Source: Ensifer sp. IC3342
Lineage (GTDB): Bacteria; Pseudomonadota; Alphaproteobacteria; Rhizobiales; Rhizobiaceae
NCBI RefSeq assembly: GCF_020193655.1
Contig: NZ_JADYVE010000006.1
Coordinates: 348,017-412,016 of the forward strand
DNA length: 64,000 nt
Direction: 5' to 3'
This document shows, piece after piece, positions 18,092-27,142 of this stretch (its first letter is position 1; each line of letters opens with the position of its first letter). A program made the translations under genes and the position numbers. The notes beneath the pieces were generated by a model. The model ran no database searches. It worked only from the letters and a program-made list of their open reading frames with translations, and was not told the DNA's origin.

Positions 18092-18289
18092 TCAGAGGAG
18101 GGGATCAAGCAGGAAGGGCCGGTCCTCTACGGTATCCTTCTCTTCGACGGTTCCCGCCGGCGCTTTCGTGTTGAGCGTCGTGGCGCCGGGTCGGTCGAGA
18201 TCGCCCTTACGCCCACAACCGATGAGAACCAGCCCGGGGATAGCGAGCACAAGCGCAAGCCGGGCTGCCTTCGTCAATGTCATCGTCAT
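18092..18289 (-). CDS. lptM: LptM-like small lipoprotein
   Basis: A 65-residue lipoprotein. A short signal peptide with lipobox LIGC places the lipidated cysteine at about residue 25, followed by the typical CGRKGDLDRP start of the LptM (YifL) family, which assists LptD maturation in the outer membrane. The remainder is a low-complexity tail. Its position between argH and lysA is common in proteobacteria and supports the call. Tandem starts MTM leave the exact first codon open. Confidence 0.8.
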   Translation of the reverse strand: MTMTLTKAARLALVLAIPGLVLIGCGRKGDLDRPGATTLNTKAPAGTVEEKDTVEDRPFLLDPLL

Positions 18290-18403
18290 TTTCCTTTGCC
18301 GGAACGGGAGCCGAGTGAGTTGGAGCGGGCTGGTTTTCCCGTCCCGCTCTGGTGCGATGTCTTATCGATTTTTCAGGACCTTGTGCACCCTTTTTCTGCC
18401 TTG

Positions 18404-18448
18404 CCTAAAGCGCGTCGCATTCAACGGGAGCCAGGCGACGCGCTTAGG
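18404..18448 (-). terminator. Long hairpin between argH and lptM
   Basis: CCTAAAGCGCGTCGC (18404-18418) pairs with GCGACGCGCTTAGG (18435-18448), 14 bp with one bulged A and a 16-base loop. It lies 27 bp after the argH stop on the minus strand. There is no run of T after it, so it may be a weak terminator or an mRNA-stabilising hairpin. Confidence 0.5.
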
Positions 18449-18474
18449 TCTCTGCTTGCATGCACGTCATTGTT

Positions 18475-19878
18475 CTAGTTGCGGCCGCGCCACCAGGCGA
18501 TCTGCTTGCGCACTTCGGCAGGCGCGGTGCCGCCGAAGCTGGTGCGGCTTGCGACCGAGGCCTCCACGGTGAGAACGTCGAAGACCTTCTCGGTGATCGC
18601 CGCATGGATAGACTGCAGGTCGGCGAGCGAGAGATCGGCGAGATCGCAACCCTTCTGTTCGGCAAGCGCCACGGCGCGGCCGGTGACATGATGGGCGTCG
18701 CGGAAGGGCAGGCCCGCTTCCCGGACCAGCCAGTCGGCAAGGTCGGTTGCGGTCGAATAGCCGGAGCCGGCAGCAGCCTTCATCCGATCGGCACGTACGG
18801 TCATGTCGCGCACCATGCCGGTCATCGCGGCGATTGCCAGTTCGAGGCTCTCGGCGGCGTCGAAGACTTGTTCCTTGTCCTCCTGCATGTCCTTCGAATA
18901 GGCGAGCGGCAAGCCCTTCATCACGGTCAGCAGTGCGATCAGCGAGCCGTTGATGCGGCCCGTCTTCGCGCGAACGAGCTCGGCGGCGTCGGGGTTCTTC
19001 TTCTGCGGCATGATCGACGATCCGGTCGAAAACGCGTCCGACAGACGGATGAAGCCGAATTGCGGCGTCGACCAGATGACGATCTCTTCGGCGAGGCGCG
19101 ACAGGTGGGTCGCCGCGATCGAGGCGATCGAAAGGAACTCCAGTGCGAAGTCGCGGTCGGAGACGGTGTCGATCGAATTGCGGGTCGGCTCGCGGAAGCC
19201 AAGTGCCTTTGCCGTCATGTGCCGGTCGATCGGGAAGCCGGTGCCCGCGAGGGCCGCTGCGCCGATCGGGCTTTCGTCCATGTGCTCGATCGCATGGCGG
19301 ACGCGCGAGCGGTCGCGGCCGAACATTTCGACATAGGCCATGCAATGGTGACCGAAGGTGACCGGCTGCGCCGTCTGCAGGTGCGTGAAGCCCGGCATGA
19401 CCGTGTCGGCATGCTCTTCGGCGCGGTCCAGGAAGGCGGCGATCAGCGCTGTCAGCGCCTTTTCGGTTTTCTGCAGTTCTTCTTTCACCCAGAGGCGAAA
19501 GTCGAGCGCGACCTGGTCGTTGCGCGAGCGCGCCGTATGCAGTCGCCCGGCAGCGGACCCGATCAGGGTTGCCAGCCGCGCTTCGACATTCATGTGAATG
19601 TCTTCCAGGCGCCGCGAGAATTCGAACGCACCGCTTTCGATCTCTGACAGGATCGTGTCGAGCCCGTGAACGATCTTGTCTTTGTCTTCGGCAGAAATGA
19701 TGCCTTGATGCGCCAGCATGGTCGCGTGCGCCATTGAGCCGCGGATGTCCTGAGCATAGAGCTTCTTGTCGAAGCCGATCGAGGCGTTTATCTCCTCCAT
19801 GATCGCATCCGGGCCTGAGGCGAAGCGCCCGCCCCACATCTGGTTGGAGGATTTCGTCTCGGAACTGCCGTCAGCCAT
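18475..19878 (-). CDS. argH: Argininosuccinate lyase
   Basis: A 467-residue enzyme of the fumarase superfamily that releases fumarate and arginine in the last step of arginine synthesis. [11 protein letters not shown] is at the N-terminus, [17 protein letters not shown] near residue 110, and the superfamily signature [18 protein letters not shown] near residue 285. The start at 19878 fits the family length; the same frame is open far upstream but that part is antisense to tlpA. It is divergent from tlpA with only 25 bp between the start codons. Confidence 0.94.
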   Translation of the reverse strand: MADGSSETKSSNQMWGGRFASGPDAIMEEINASIGFDKKLYAQDIRGSMAHATMLAHQGIISAEDKDKIVHGLDTILSEIESGAFEFSRRLEDIHMNVEARLATLIGSAAGRLHTARSRNDQVALDFRLWVKEELQKTEKALTALIAAFLDRAEEHADTVMPGFTHLQTAQPVTFGHHCMAYVEMFGRDRSRVRHAIEHMDESPIGAAALAGTGFPIDRHMTAKALGFREPTRNSIDTVSDRDFALEFLSIASIAATHLSRLAEEIVIWSTPQFGFIRLSDAFSTGSSIMPQKKNPDAAELVRAKTGRINGSLIALLTVMKGLPLAYSKDMQEDKEQVFDAAESLELAIAAMTGMVRDMTVRADRMKAAAGSGYSTATDLADWLVREAGLPFRDAHHVTGRAVALAEQKGCDLADLSLADLQSIHAAITEKVFDVLTVEASVASRTSFGGTAPAEVRKQIAWWRGRN

Positions 19879-19903
19879 GAGGATGCCCGCCTTGGAGAAT
19901 GAA

Positions 19904-20599
19904 ATGCCAGACCAGAAGAAAAGTCCCCTGGCCATCCGTCTGTTCGCGCTCGCCGCCCTTTTCGGCGTAATGGTCGGCGCGGCTGCGGTATACGTGAAGG
20001 AGACGGGGTCTGGCAATGCCACAGGATCCGGCGACCGCGCGGGGACGCACACGGCCGAAGGCGGTAGCTGTCCACAAACCGAGGAAAAGGTCGCCTCGCT
20101 GACCCCGTTCATGAAGGGCCAGGTCGCCGCGATGACACCGGCGGCCGACCCGCGTCCGATCAGTGGTCTCGCATTTAACGGCCCCGATGGAAAACCGCTG
20201 ACCCTTGCCGACTTTGCTGGCAAGACGATCCTCGTCAACCTTTGGGCGACCTGGTGCGTGCCCTGCCGGGAAGAGATGCCGGCGCTGAATGGGCTGCAGA
20301 AAGCGCTCGGCGGCGACCGCTTCGCGGTCGTCGCGATCAACATCGATACGGGCGACGACGAAAAGCCGAAGGCCTTCCTCGATGAGATCGGGGTTCACGA
20401 GCTCGGCTACTACCGGGATGTGTCGATGGGCGTGTTTAATACGCTCAAGAAGGAGGGCCTCGCCTTCGGTCTTCCTGCGACGCTCCTCCTCGACGAGAAG
20501 GGCTGCCTGATCGGGTCGATGAACGGTCCCGCCGCCTGGGACAGCGAAGATGCGAAGGGATTCATTAAGGCAGCGTTGGGCACGGCGCCCGCCAGTTGA
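19904..20599 (+). CDS. tlpA: TlpA-type membrane-anchored thioredoxin
   Basis: A 231-residue thiol-disulfide oxidoreductase. One N-terminal helix ([23 protein letters not shown]) anchors a periplasmic thioredoxin fold. The active site [13 protein letters not shown] is at about residue 110, and the cis-proline is in GLPATLLLD. An extra cysteine is near residue 62 (GGSCPQ). TlpA reduces the Sco and CoxB copper centres during cytochrome oxidase assembly. The ATG at 19904 has GGAG ten bases before it; earlier ATGs at 19877 and 19883 lie over the argH start. Confidence 0.88.
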   Translation: MPDQKKSPLAIRLFALAALFGVMVGAAAVYVKETGSGNATGSGDRAGTHTAEGGSCPQTEEKVASLTPFMKGQVAAMTPAADPRPISGLAFNGPDGKPLTLADFAGKTILVNLWATWCVPCREEMPALNGLQKALGGDRFAVVAINIDTGDDEKPKAFLDEIGVHELGYYRDVSMGVFNTLKKEGLAFGLPATLLLDEKGCLIGSMNGPAAWDSEDAKGFIKAALGTAPAS

Positions 20600-20602
20600 G
20601 CG

Positions 20603-21475
20603 TCAGCGCGTCGGAATGGGAACGTCGCCGCGATAGTCGTAGAAGCCACGGCCGGACTTGCGGCCGAGCCAACCGGCCTCGACATATTTGACCAGCAGCG
20701 GACAGGGGCGGTACTTCGAGTCGGCCAGGCCGTCATGCAGCACCTGCATGATCGAAAGGCAGGTGTCGAGACCGATGAAGTCGGCCAGTTGCAGCGGTCC
20801 CATCGGATGATTTGCGCCAAGCTTCATCGCCGTGTCGATGGCATCCACGGTGCCAACGCCCTCGTAGAGGGTATAGATCGCCTCGTTGATCATCGGCAGC
20901 AGGATGCGGTTGACGATGAAGGCGGGGAAGTCCTCCGCGACGGTTACCGTCTTGTCGAGGCGGGCGACGAATTCCTTCGCCGCGTTGAATGTCTCTTCGT
21001 CGGTCGCAATGCCACGCACCAGTTCCACCAGCTTCATCACCGGAACCGGGTTCATGAAGTGGATGCCCATGAAGTGCTCCGGCCGGTCGGTCGCGGAAGC
21101 GAGCCGCGTAATCGACAGCGAAGACGTGTTGGTTGCGAGAAGCGCTTCCGGCTTCATTATCGGGCAGACCTGCCCGTATATCTTGCGTTTGACGGTTTCG
21201 TCTTCCGTCACCGCCTCAATGACTAGGTCGGCCTGAGAGAGATCGTTGATGTCGGCGGAGCCCTTGATCAGGGAGAGCGCCTTCTTGCGGTCCTCGTCGG
21301 TCATCTTGCCGGAGGAGACCTGACGGGCGAGATTGCCGTTGATGGTCGCAAGCCCGGCCTCAATGCGGTCCGCAGCAAGATCGTAGAGCTGCACCTTGTA
21401 TCCGGCGGCTGCCGAAACATGGGCAATGCCGCAGCCCATCTGACCAGCGCCAATAATTCCGACCGTCTTGATCAT
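20603..21475 (-). CDS. hbdA: 3-hydroxybutyryl-CoA dehydrogenase
   Basis: A 290-residue NAD-dependent dehydrogenase that interconverts 3-hydroxybutyryl-CoA and acetoacetyl-CoA. The nucleotide-binding GAGQMGCGIA is at residues 8-17. The catalytic histidine is in EHFMGIHFMNPVPVM, and FIVNRILLPMINEAI plus GANHPMGPLQLADFIG mark the C-terminal domain. An ATG at 21487 is an alternative start with a slightly better ribosome-binding stretch. It lies downstream of etfBA but beyond a strong terminator, so it probably has its own promoter. It converges on tlpA with a 3-bp gap. Confidence 0.92.
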   Translation of the reverse strand: MIKTVGIIGAGQMGCGIAHVSAAAGYKVQLYDLAADRIEAGLATINGNLARQVSSGKMTDEDRKKALSLIKGSADINDLSQADLVIEAVTEDETVKRKIYGQVCPIMKPEALLATNTSSLSITRLASATDRPEHFMGIHFMNPVPVMKLVELVRGIATDEETFNAAKEFVARLDKTVTVAEDFPAFIVNRILLPMINEAIYTLYEGVGTVDAIDTAMKLGANHPMGPLQLADFIGLDTCLSIMQVLHDGLADSKYRPCPLLVKYVEAGWLGRKSGRGFYDYRGDVPIPTR

Positions 21476-21533
21476 CGAAGCGAACATCCATCTTCAAGAG
21501 ATTTTCGGCAGCTTGCAGCCGCAGAAACGAAAA

Positions 21534-21560
21534 TACCGGGCCGGTCGAGCCGGCCCGGTA
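21534..21560 (-). terminator. Rho-independent terminator after etfA
   Basis: An 11-bp perfect stem, TACCGGGCCGG (21534-21544) with CCGGCCCGGTA (21550-21560), and a 5-base loop, followed on the minus strand by TTTTCG. It separates the etfBA unit from hbdA. Confidence 0.75.
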
Positions 21561-21631
21561 CGATTGTTAATGCCAAGCCCACGCTTTTTCCAGCCTTTTT
21601 CATGCCGGGGGCGAACGCGTTTTACGTGTGG

Positions 21632-22561
21632 TTACAGCGCCTTTTCAAGTTCCGGCAGGACGTCGAAGAGGTCGGCGACGAGACCGTAGTCGGCGACCTG
21701 GAAGATCGGCGCCTCCTCGTCCTTGTTGATCGCGACGATCACCTTGGAATCCTTCATGCCGGCGAGGTGCTGGATGGCGCCGGAGATGCCGCAGGCGATG
21801 TAGAGGTCGGGCGCGACCACCTTGCCGGTCTGGCCGACCTGCCAGTCGTTCGGGGCATAGCCGGCATCGACGGCGGCTCGGCTTGCGCCGACGGCGGCGC
21901 CGAGCTTGTCGGCGACCGGCAGGATCACTTCCTTGAACTTCTCCGACGAGCCGAGCGCCCGGCCGCCGGAGATGATGATCTTCGCCGAGGTCAGTTCCGG
22001 TCGGTCCGACGACGACAGCGCATCGGCAACATGGCTGGAAACGCCCGGATTGGCGGCGGCCGAGACGGTCTCGATCGCGGCCGAGCCGCCGGTCGGCGCG
22101 GCGGCGAAGGCGGCGGTGCGCACAGTGATCACGCGCTTGGCCTCACTCGTCTGCACCGTCTGGATGGCGTTGCCGGCATAGATCGGCCGTTTGAAGGTGT
22201 CGGACGAAACCACCTCGATGATTTCCGAGACCTGGGCGACGTCGAGCAGGGCGGCGACCCGCGGCATGACGTTCTTGCCGACCGAGGTGGCGGCGGCGAT
22301 GAGCGTGTCGTAGCTGCCGGCGAGCGAGACGATCGTGGCGGCGAGCGGCTCGGCGAGATTGTGGGCGAGCGAGGCGTCGTCGGCGACGAGCACCTTGGCG
22401 ACACCGGCAAGCTTCGCCGCCTCATCGGCGACGGCCTTGGCGCCCGCGCCGGCAACGAGCACATGCACATCGCCGCCGATCTTGGTGGCCGCCATCAGCG
22501 CCTTGGCCGTCTGGTCGGAAAGGTTGGCATTGTCGTGGTCAGCCAGAAGCAGAATGGCCAT
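21632..22561 (-). CDS. etfA: Electron-transfer flavoprotein, alpha subunit
   Basis: A 309-residue FAD-binding subunit of the ETF dimer, which carries electrons from acyl-CoA and other dehydrogenases to ETF-ubiquinone oxidoreductase. The N-terminal domain starts [11 protein letters not shown]. The C-terminal FAD domain has [43 protein letters not shown] and [10 protein letters not shown]. Length is standard. It is read after etfB with a 24-bp gap and is followed by a terminator. Confidence 0.95.
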   Translation of the reverse strand: MAILLLADHDNANLSDQTAKALMAATKIGGDVHVLVAGAGAKAVADEAAKLAGVAKVLVADDASLAHNLAEPLAATIVSLAGSYDTLIAAATSVGKNVMPRVAALLDVAQVSEIIEVVSSDTFKRPIYAGNAIQTVQTSEAKRVITVRTAAFAAAPTGGSAAIETVSAAANPGVSSHVADALSSSDRPELTSAKIIISGGRALGSSEKFKEVILPVADKLGAAVGASRAAVDAGYAPNDWQVGQTGKVVAPDLYIACGISGAIQHLAGMKDSKVIVAINKDEEAPIFQVADYGLVADLFDVLPELEKAL

Positions 22562-22585
22562 GGTGAGATCTCCCTTTCCTAACCC

Positions 22586-23335
22586 TTAGAGTACGCCGGC
22601 TTCGCTCTTGAGCTTCTCGACGAGCTCGGCGACCGACTTGACCTTGATGCCAGCCTTGCGGCCCGCCGGCTCTTCCGTCTTCAGCACCTTCAGCCGCGGC
22701 GCCGTATCGACGCCGAAATCGGCCGGGGTGTGTCTGTCGAGCGGCTTCTTCTTCGCCTTCATGATGTTCGGCAGCGAGGCATAACGCGGCTCGTTCAGCC
22801 TGAGGTCGGTGGTCACCACCGCCGGCAGCTTCAGCTCGACCGTCTGCAGGCCGCCGTCGACTTCGCGCGTCACCTTGGCGCTGCCGTCGGCGATCTCGAT
22901 CTTGGAGGCAAAGGTGCCCTGGGCCCAGCCCAAGAGCGCCGAGAGCATCTGGCCGGTTTGATTGGAATCGTCGTCGATCGCCTGCTTGCCGACGATGATC
23001 AGCCCCGGCTGTTCGGCCTCGGCCACGCCCTTGACGATCTTGGCAACGGCGAGCGGCTCGACCTGGTCTTCGGTCTCGATGAGGATCGCCCGGTCGGCAC
23101 CCATGGCGAGCGCGGTCCGCAGCGTCTCCTCGGCCTTGGCCGGGCCGACCGAGACGACCACCACTTCGCTCGCCTTGCCGGCTTCCTTCAGCCTGAGCGC
23201 CTCTTCGACCGAGATCTCGTCGAACGGGTTCATCGACATCTTGACATTGGCAAGCTCGACGCCGGTGCCGTCCGCCTTCACGCGGATCTTGACGTTAAAG
23301 TCGACGACACGCTTTACCGTTACTAGGATTTTCAT
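22586..23335 (-). CDS. etfB: Electron-transfer flavoprotein, beta subunit
   Basis: A 249-residue AMP-binding subunit of [22 protein letters not shown] at the start, [17 protein letters not shown], and the signature region [21 protein letters not shown] near residues 120-140 identify it. It forms the first gene of an etfB-etfA unit. A 20-bp near-perfect palindrome about 146 bp upstream of the start may be its operator. Confidence 0.95.
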   Translation of the reverse strand: MKILVTVKRVVDFNVKIRVKADGTGVELANVKMSMNPFDEISVEEALRLKEAGKASEVVVVSVGPAKAEETLRTALAMGADRAILIETEDQVEPLAVAKIVKGVAEAEQPGLIIVGKQAIDDDSNQTGQMLSALLGWAQGTFASKIEIADGSAKVTREVDGGLQTVELKLPAVVTTDLRLNEPRYASLPNIMKAKKKPLDRHTPADFGVDTAPRLKVLKTEEPAGRKAGIKVKSVAELVEKLKSEAGVL

Positions 23336-23480
23336 GGATTCATTCCCTCCAAGAGCTTTCGCAGGAAAATGCCCCTTAACAGAGCTGCCTGATTGTCGGT
23401 TGGCGACATCGATACGCGTTTTTTCTCCAATTACAATCGCTGCCCGCGAAGCTAAATCGATATAACCTCGAGATTTCGAA

Positions 23481-23500
23481 TGACGTTTACGTACACGTCA
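23481..23500. promoter_or_regulatory. 20-bp palindromic candidate operator before etfB
   Basis: TGACGTTTAC-GTACACGTCA is a palindrome with one mismatched pair. It lies in the 291-bp region between etfB and the rhomboid gene. The ACGT-rich shape recalls sites of MerR-type LiuR regulators of branched-chain and fatty-acid catabolism; that link is from memory of the family and is not proven here. Confidence 0.45.
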
Positions 23501-23626
23501 TATAGCCGCGTGACAAGAGGTGAAGCGGCGGACGTCGAGTGACCCCGATCCTCCCGCCCGCGAAACGACCAACATATTGAAATTGCGCTTCATATCGGCA
23601 CGCACATTGTGCGGCGCCGTCAGTTC

Positions 23627-24418
23627 TCAGGTCGGACGCCCCCATGGAGTGGGCGGTTTTCGGGAGCTCGCCGTGCTGGCGTGGACGTCCCCCGGGCGCT
23701 CCTCACGATGCTCGACGGCGCGCGGACTGACGATAGTACGATCGAATAGCGGGACGCCGCGACGTCGCAAAACGACCACCAGCAGCAGCCCCGCAACAAT
23801 GCCGCCGACATGAGCGCTCCAGGAGACGCCGCTGCCGGAGTCGACCACCAGCATGTAGAATTGCTGGCCGATCCAGAACGCCAGCGGGATCGCCGCAGGC
23901 AGCGGCAACGGAATGCGGAAGAGGACGAGAACCCACACTCGCACTTTCGGATGGAGCAGGAAATAGGCGGCGACGACACCAGAAATGGCGCCCGAGGCGC
24001 CGATCAGCGGCGCTTCCGAGGCAGGATCGAGCAGTCCGTGCGCAAGCGCGCCCGCGGCCGCGCACAGCAGGTAGAAGACAAGGAAGCGAAAATGCCCGAG
24101 CGCGTCCTCGACATTGTCGCCGAAGACCCAAAGAAACAGCATGTTCATCGCCAGATGCGAGAAGTCGCCGTGCAGGAACGAATAGGTGACGAACGTGAAT
24201 TGATCGGGAACGATGACGAGCGACGGATCGAGGTCGGCGTACTCGAAGATCACGGCCGGGATGTAGCCGAGCCCGAGCAGGGCCGCGTTTGCGAATTCTT
24301 CTGTGGCGATCGGGCCGGTAACCAGCCAGACCGCGACGTTCATGGCGATCAGGGCGATCGTCACATACTGCATGCTGATGTGCTTCAGCGCGTTGCTGTC
24401 GTGAAGCGGTATGAACAT
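23627..24418 (-). CDS. Rhomboid-family intramembrane serine protease
   Basis: A 263-residue protein with at least six hydrophobic helices. The catalytic serine lies in PLIGASGAISGVVAAYF at about residue 140 and the histidine in SWSAHVGGIVAG near residue 205. HGDFSHLAMNMLFLWVFG is the usual rhomboid loop with the His-x-x-x-x-Asn pair. It cleaves substrates within the membrane; the substrate is unknown. The C-terminal 45 residues are polar and proline-rich. The minus-strand neighbour upstream is the cobalamin adenosyltransferase. Confidence 0.88.
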   Translation of the reverse strand: MFIPLHDSNALKHISMQYVTIALIAMNVAVWLVTGPIATEEFANAALLGLGYIPAVIFEYADLDPSLVIVPDQFTFVTYSFLHGDFSHLAMNMLFLWVFGDNVEDALGHFRFLVFYLLCAAAGALAHGLLDPASEAPLIGASGAISGVVAAYFLLHPKVRVWVLVLFRIPLPLPAAIPLAFWIGQQFYMLVVDSGSGVSWSAHVGGIVAGLLLVVVLRRRGVPLFDRTIVSPRAVEHREERPGDVHASTASSRKPPTPWGRPT

Positions 24419-24448
24419 GCGGTCCTCGATCGCAATTCGTGACGAACG

Positions 24449-25021
24449 TTACCTGTTCTCGCCCGGAACCCAAAGCACGTCGGAACGTCCCTTGTCGTTT
24501 GCCCAGCGGGCGGCCACGAAAAGGAAGTCCGAGAGGCGATTGATATAGGCGATCGCGTCGCGGCTGACGATCTCGCCGGCTGCAAGTGCAACGATCTGGC
24601 GTTCGGCGCGTCGTGCGACGGTGCGGGCAACGTGCAGGGCCGCGGAAGCCGGGCTGCCCGCCGGCAGAACGAAGGACCGCAAAGGTTCGAGATCGGCATT
24701 GAGGCTGTCGATCTCGCCCTCGATCCTTGCAACCTGGGCGGCTGCGATCCTCAGCGGTTCATGGTCCAGCTTCTCGCCGGTATCCGGTGTTGCGAGGTCC
24801 GCTCCGAGGTCGAAGAGGTCGTTCTGGATGCGCATCAGCATCGCGTCGAGATCGGGCGTGCCGTCCGTATGCAGGCGCGCAAGGCCGACCAGTGCGTTCG
24901 CCTCGTCGACCGTGCCGTATGCCTCGACGCGCAGGTCGCATTTCGCGCGACGTGGGCCCGAAACAAGGCCGGTCGTGCCGTCGTCGCCTGTTCTCGTATA
25001 GATCTTGTTGAGCCTTACCAT
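24449..25021 (-). CDS. PduO-type ATP:cob(I)alamin adenosyltransferase
   Basis: A 190-residue enzyme that transfers adenosyl from ATP to cob(I)alamin to make coenzyme B12. The ATP-binding TRTGDDGTTGL is at residues 9-19, VEAYGTVDEANALVG near 35, and the conserved RTVARRAER and INRLSDFLF helices form the trimer active site. The ATG at 25021 is chosen; the upstream part of the frame has no family match. It lies 17 bp after the small HIG1 gene in the same direction. A role in methylmalonyl-CoA mutase or ribonucleotide reductase cofactor supply is plausible. Confidence 0.9.
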   Translation of the reverse strand: MVRLNKIYTRTGDDGTTGLVSGPRRAKCDLRVEAYGTVDEANALVGLARLHTDGTPDLDAMLMRIQNDLFDLGADLATPDTGEKLDHEPLRIAAAQVARIEGEIDSLNADLEPLRSFVLPAGSPASAALHVARTVARRAERQIVALAAGEIVSRDAIAYINRLSDFLFVAARWANDKGRSDVLWVPGENR

Positions 25022-25038
25022 GGTGTCGTCGCCCCTTC

Positions 25039-25242
25039 TCAGCCCGGCCGTCCGCCGCCGGTGATCCAAAGTGTCAGCAGGATCAGCGCGATGGCGATCG
25101 CCTGCAGCACGATGCGCGCCTGCATCAGCTTGTTCGACGTATTGCCGCTACCGCCCGTGGCCATGTTGAAGAGGCCGCGGATCAGGACGATGACGACCAG
25201 GCCCATGACGAGCAGGGTCAGGCCGGTGAAGAAAGTGGACAT
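25039..25242 (-). CDS. HIG1-domain twin-transmembrane protein
   Basis: A 67-residue protein with two hydrophobic helices (TLLVMGLVVIVLIRGLFNMA and ARIVLQAIAIALILLTLWI) joined by a short polar loop, NTSNKLMQARI. This is the HIG_1_N arrangement, in mitochondria associated with cytochrome oxidase stability; the bacterial role is unknown. It is close to the adenosyltransferase gene and 21 bp from the SDR gene, so the SDR, HIG1 and adenosyltransferase genes may form one unit. Confidence 0.8.
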   Translation of the reverse strand: MSTFFTGLTLLVMGLVVIVLIRGLFNMATGGSGNTSNKLMQARIVLQAIAIALILLTLWITGGGRPG

Positions 25243-25263
25243 GATGCATATCCTCCGTTTCGG

Positions 25264-26097
25264 TCAGCCGAGGCGGCCAATGATGCGATAGAACAGGGCG
25301 GCCGGCAGGAGCTTCTTCAGCAGTGCACCCTGCTTAGCGGGTCTTGTTACTATATAGTGCGGTCGTGGCCGGCGTGACGTCAGTGCATGTTTCAAAACGG
25401 CGTAGACGGCGTCCGGCCCGAGCTTGCCCGGTGCTGGCTTGCTTTCGCCGCGCAGACGTCGCATCTGCCGCTCATATTCCGCGCGGTGGGCGGAATTCTT
25501 GAGATCGATAAACCGCTCGATATAGGGAATGGCATTGGCCGTGAATTTCGACGCGATCGGCCCCGGCTCGATGAGGCTGACGTAGACGCCGCTGCCGGCA
25601 AGCTCCATTCTCAAGGTCAGCGACAGCCCCTCGATGGCGAATTTCGAGGCATTATAAGCACCGCGCCAGCGATAGGGAACGATGCCGAGGATCGACGAGC
25701 ATTGGACGATGCGGCCGTGGCCGCGGGCCCGCATCGCCGGTATCACGCGGCGTGTCAGCTCATGCCAGCCGACGACATTGGTTTCGAGCTGCAGCCTGAG
25801 CGCCTCGGCCGGCAGATCCTCGACCGCACCCGCCTGACCATAGGCACCATTGTTGAAGAGGGCGTCGATGCGCCCGCCCGAACGGGCCATCACCGCCTCC
25901 GCCAGCGCGACGATCGTCTCCGGCCTGGTGTAATCCATGATGAAGGTCTCGATGCCTTCGGCCTCCAGTTCCGTCTGATCTTCAGGCCGGCGAACGGTCG
26001 CGAAAACGCGCCAGCCGTCCGCCTTCAGCGCGCGGGCGCAATAGGCGCCGATGCCGGAAGAGCAGCCTGTGACGATGATGGTGGGGCGATCGGGCAT
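25264..26097 (-). CDS. Classical short-chain dehydrogenase/reductase
   Basis: A 277-residue NAD(P)-dependent oxidoreductase. TGCSSGIGAYCA at about residues 9-20 is the cofactor-binding loop, FNNGAYGQ replaces the usual NNAG, and the catalytic Ser-Tyr-Lys lie in CSSILG and YNASK. The substrate is unknown; the long C-terminal region (PHYIVTRPAKQGALLKKLLP) is seen in retinol-dehydrogenase-like SDRs. The ATG at 26097 is taken, since the upstream frame (to 26175) overlaps the promoter region shared with the divergent yihY gene. Confidence 0.85.
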   Translation of the reverse strand: MPDRPTIIVTGCSSGIGAYCARALKADGWRVFATVRRPEDQTELEAEGIETFIMDYTRPETIVALAEAVMARSGGRIDALFNNGAYGQAGAVEDLPAEALRLQLETNVVGWHELTRRVIPAMRARGHGRIVQCSSILGIVPYRWRGAYNASKFAIEGLSLTLRMELAGSGVYVSLIEPGPIASKFTANAIPYIERFIDLKNSAHRAEYERQMRRLRGESKPAPGKLGPDAVYAVLKHALTSRRPRPHYIVTRPAKQGALLKKLLPAALFYRIIGRLG

Positions 26098-26219
26098 GCG
26101 GTCGATTCCTGTAGAAATCCACCCCCCGTTTCCCATATTCATCCGTGGGATACAATTGAATTGCGCGTGTTGCACGGGCGTCCGTCGGTGCGCGTGGATA
26201 CCGCAAGCTCGGAGATGGA

Positions 26220-27122
26220 ATGCCGGCCGTCGTTCGCATCATCTGGAAGGTCGTGTTTGATGCGCTCTGGCATTTCAGCGAGGACGACGGCTGGGCGATG
26301 GCGAGCCACGTGGCGCTGTCCTCGCTGATGGCCGTCTTTCCGTTCCTGATCTTCGGCACCGCCCTCGGCAGCTTTCTCGGCGCCGACCAGTTTGCCGAGA
26401 CTGCCGTGCACCTGATTTTCGATGCGTGGCCGGAATCGATCGCCAAACCGGTGGCCGATGAGGTCGTGCGGGTGCTGACCATTCCGCGCGGCGGCTTGCT
26501 CACCGTCTCGGTGCTCGCCGCCGCCTATTTCGCCTCCAACGGCGTCGAAGCGCTCAGGATTGCGCTAAACCGCGCCTACCGGGTGGCGGAAAGCCGCCCC
26601 TGGTACATTACGCGGCTTGCGAGTCTCGGCTTCGTGGTCGCCGGCGTGCTGATCCTTGCCGTCATCAGCATTCTGCTCGTTGCGGTGCCGCTTGCAGTGC
26701 GCAATGCCGACCAATGGCTGCCCTGGCTCGACACCGTCCTCGCAACGGTCGACGATTGGGGGCTGACGCTGGCCCTGGTGATGCTGACCGGCGGGCTGCT
26801 GGTATCGCATCTCTGGCTTCCGGACGGTCACCGCAAGGTGGTCGATGTCCTTCCGGGAATCGTCCTCACTCTGGTGTTCTGGTCGATCGGAGCCTACGCC
26901 TTTGCCTACTACCTCAGAGCCTTCTCCAGCTATGTGGCCACCTATGCCGGTCTCGCCTCGGTCGTGATCGTCCTGGTGTTTTTGTACATGATCGGCGCGA
27001 TCTTCATCATCGGCGCCGAGATCAACGCCGCCATCCTGAAATACCGCGTCAAACGCCTCGTCATGCGCAATTTCCTGGGCCAGCGAGAGAACGACGACCA
27101 TCCCAGCGAGAATGGCTCATAG
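26220..27122 (+). CDS. YihY/BrkB-family membrane protein
   Basis: A 300-residue inner-membrane protein with about six helices. DDGWAMASHVALSSLMAVFPFLIF at the N-terminus, AAYFASNGVEALRIALNRAYRV, and the late RAFSSYVATYAGLASVVIVLVFLYMIGAIFIIGAEINA are the family hallmarks. It was once annotated as RNase BN or BrkB; transport or envelope roles are suspected. The start has GGAG five bases ahead. It converges on gluQ with a 20-bp gap. Confidence 0.87.
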   Translation: MPAVVRIIWKVVFDALWHFSEDDGWAMASHVALSSLMAVFPFLIFGTALGSFLGADQFAETAVHLIFDAWPESIAKPVADEVVRVLTIPRGGLLTVSVLAAAYFASNGVEALRIALNRAYRVAESRPWYITRLASLGFVVAGVLILAVISILLVAVPLAVRNADQWLPWLDTVLATVDDWGLTLALVMLTGGLLVSHLWLPDGHRKVVDVLPGIVLTLVFWSIGAYAFAYYLRAFSSYVATYAGLASVVIVLVFLYMIGAIFIIGAEINAAILKYRVKRLVMRNFLGQRENDDHPSENGS

Positions 27123-27142
27123 ATCGCCGCGCTCACTTTTCG

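Noticed and set aside
19879..20343. Long N-terminal extension of the argH frame (to 622 residues)
   Set aside because: It lies antisense to tlpA, whose protein is clearly real, and adds no family match; argH length fits a start at 19878.
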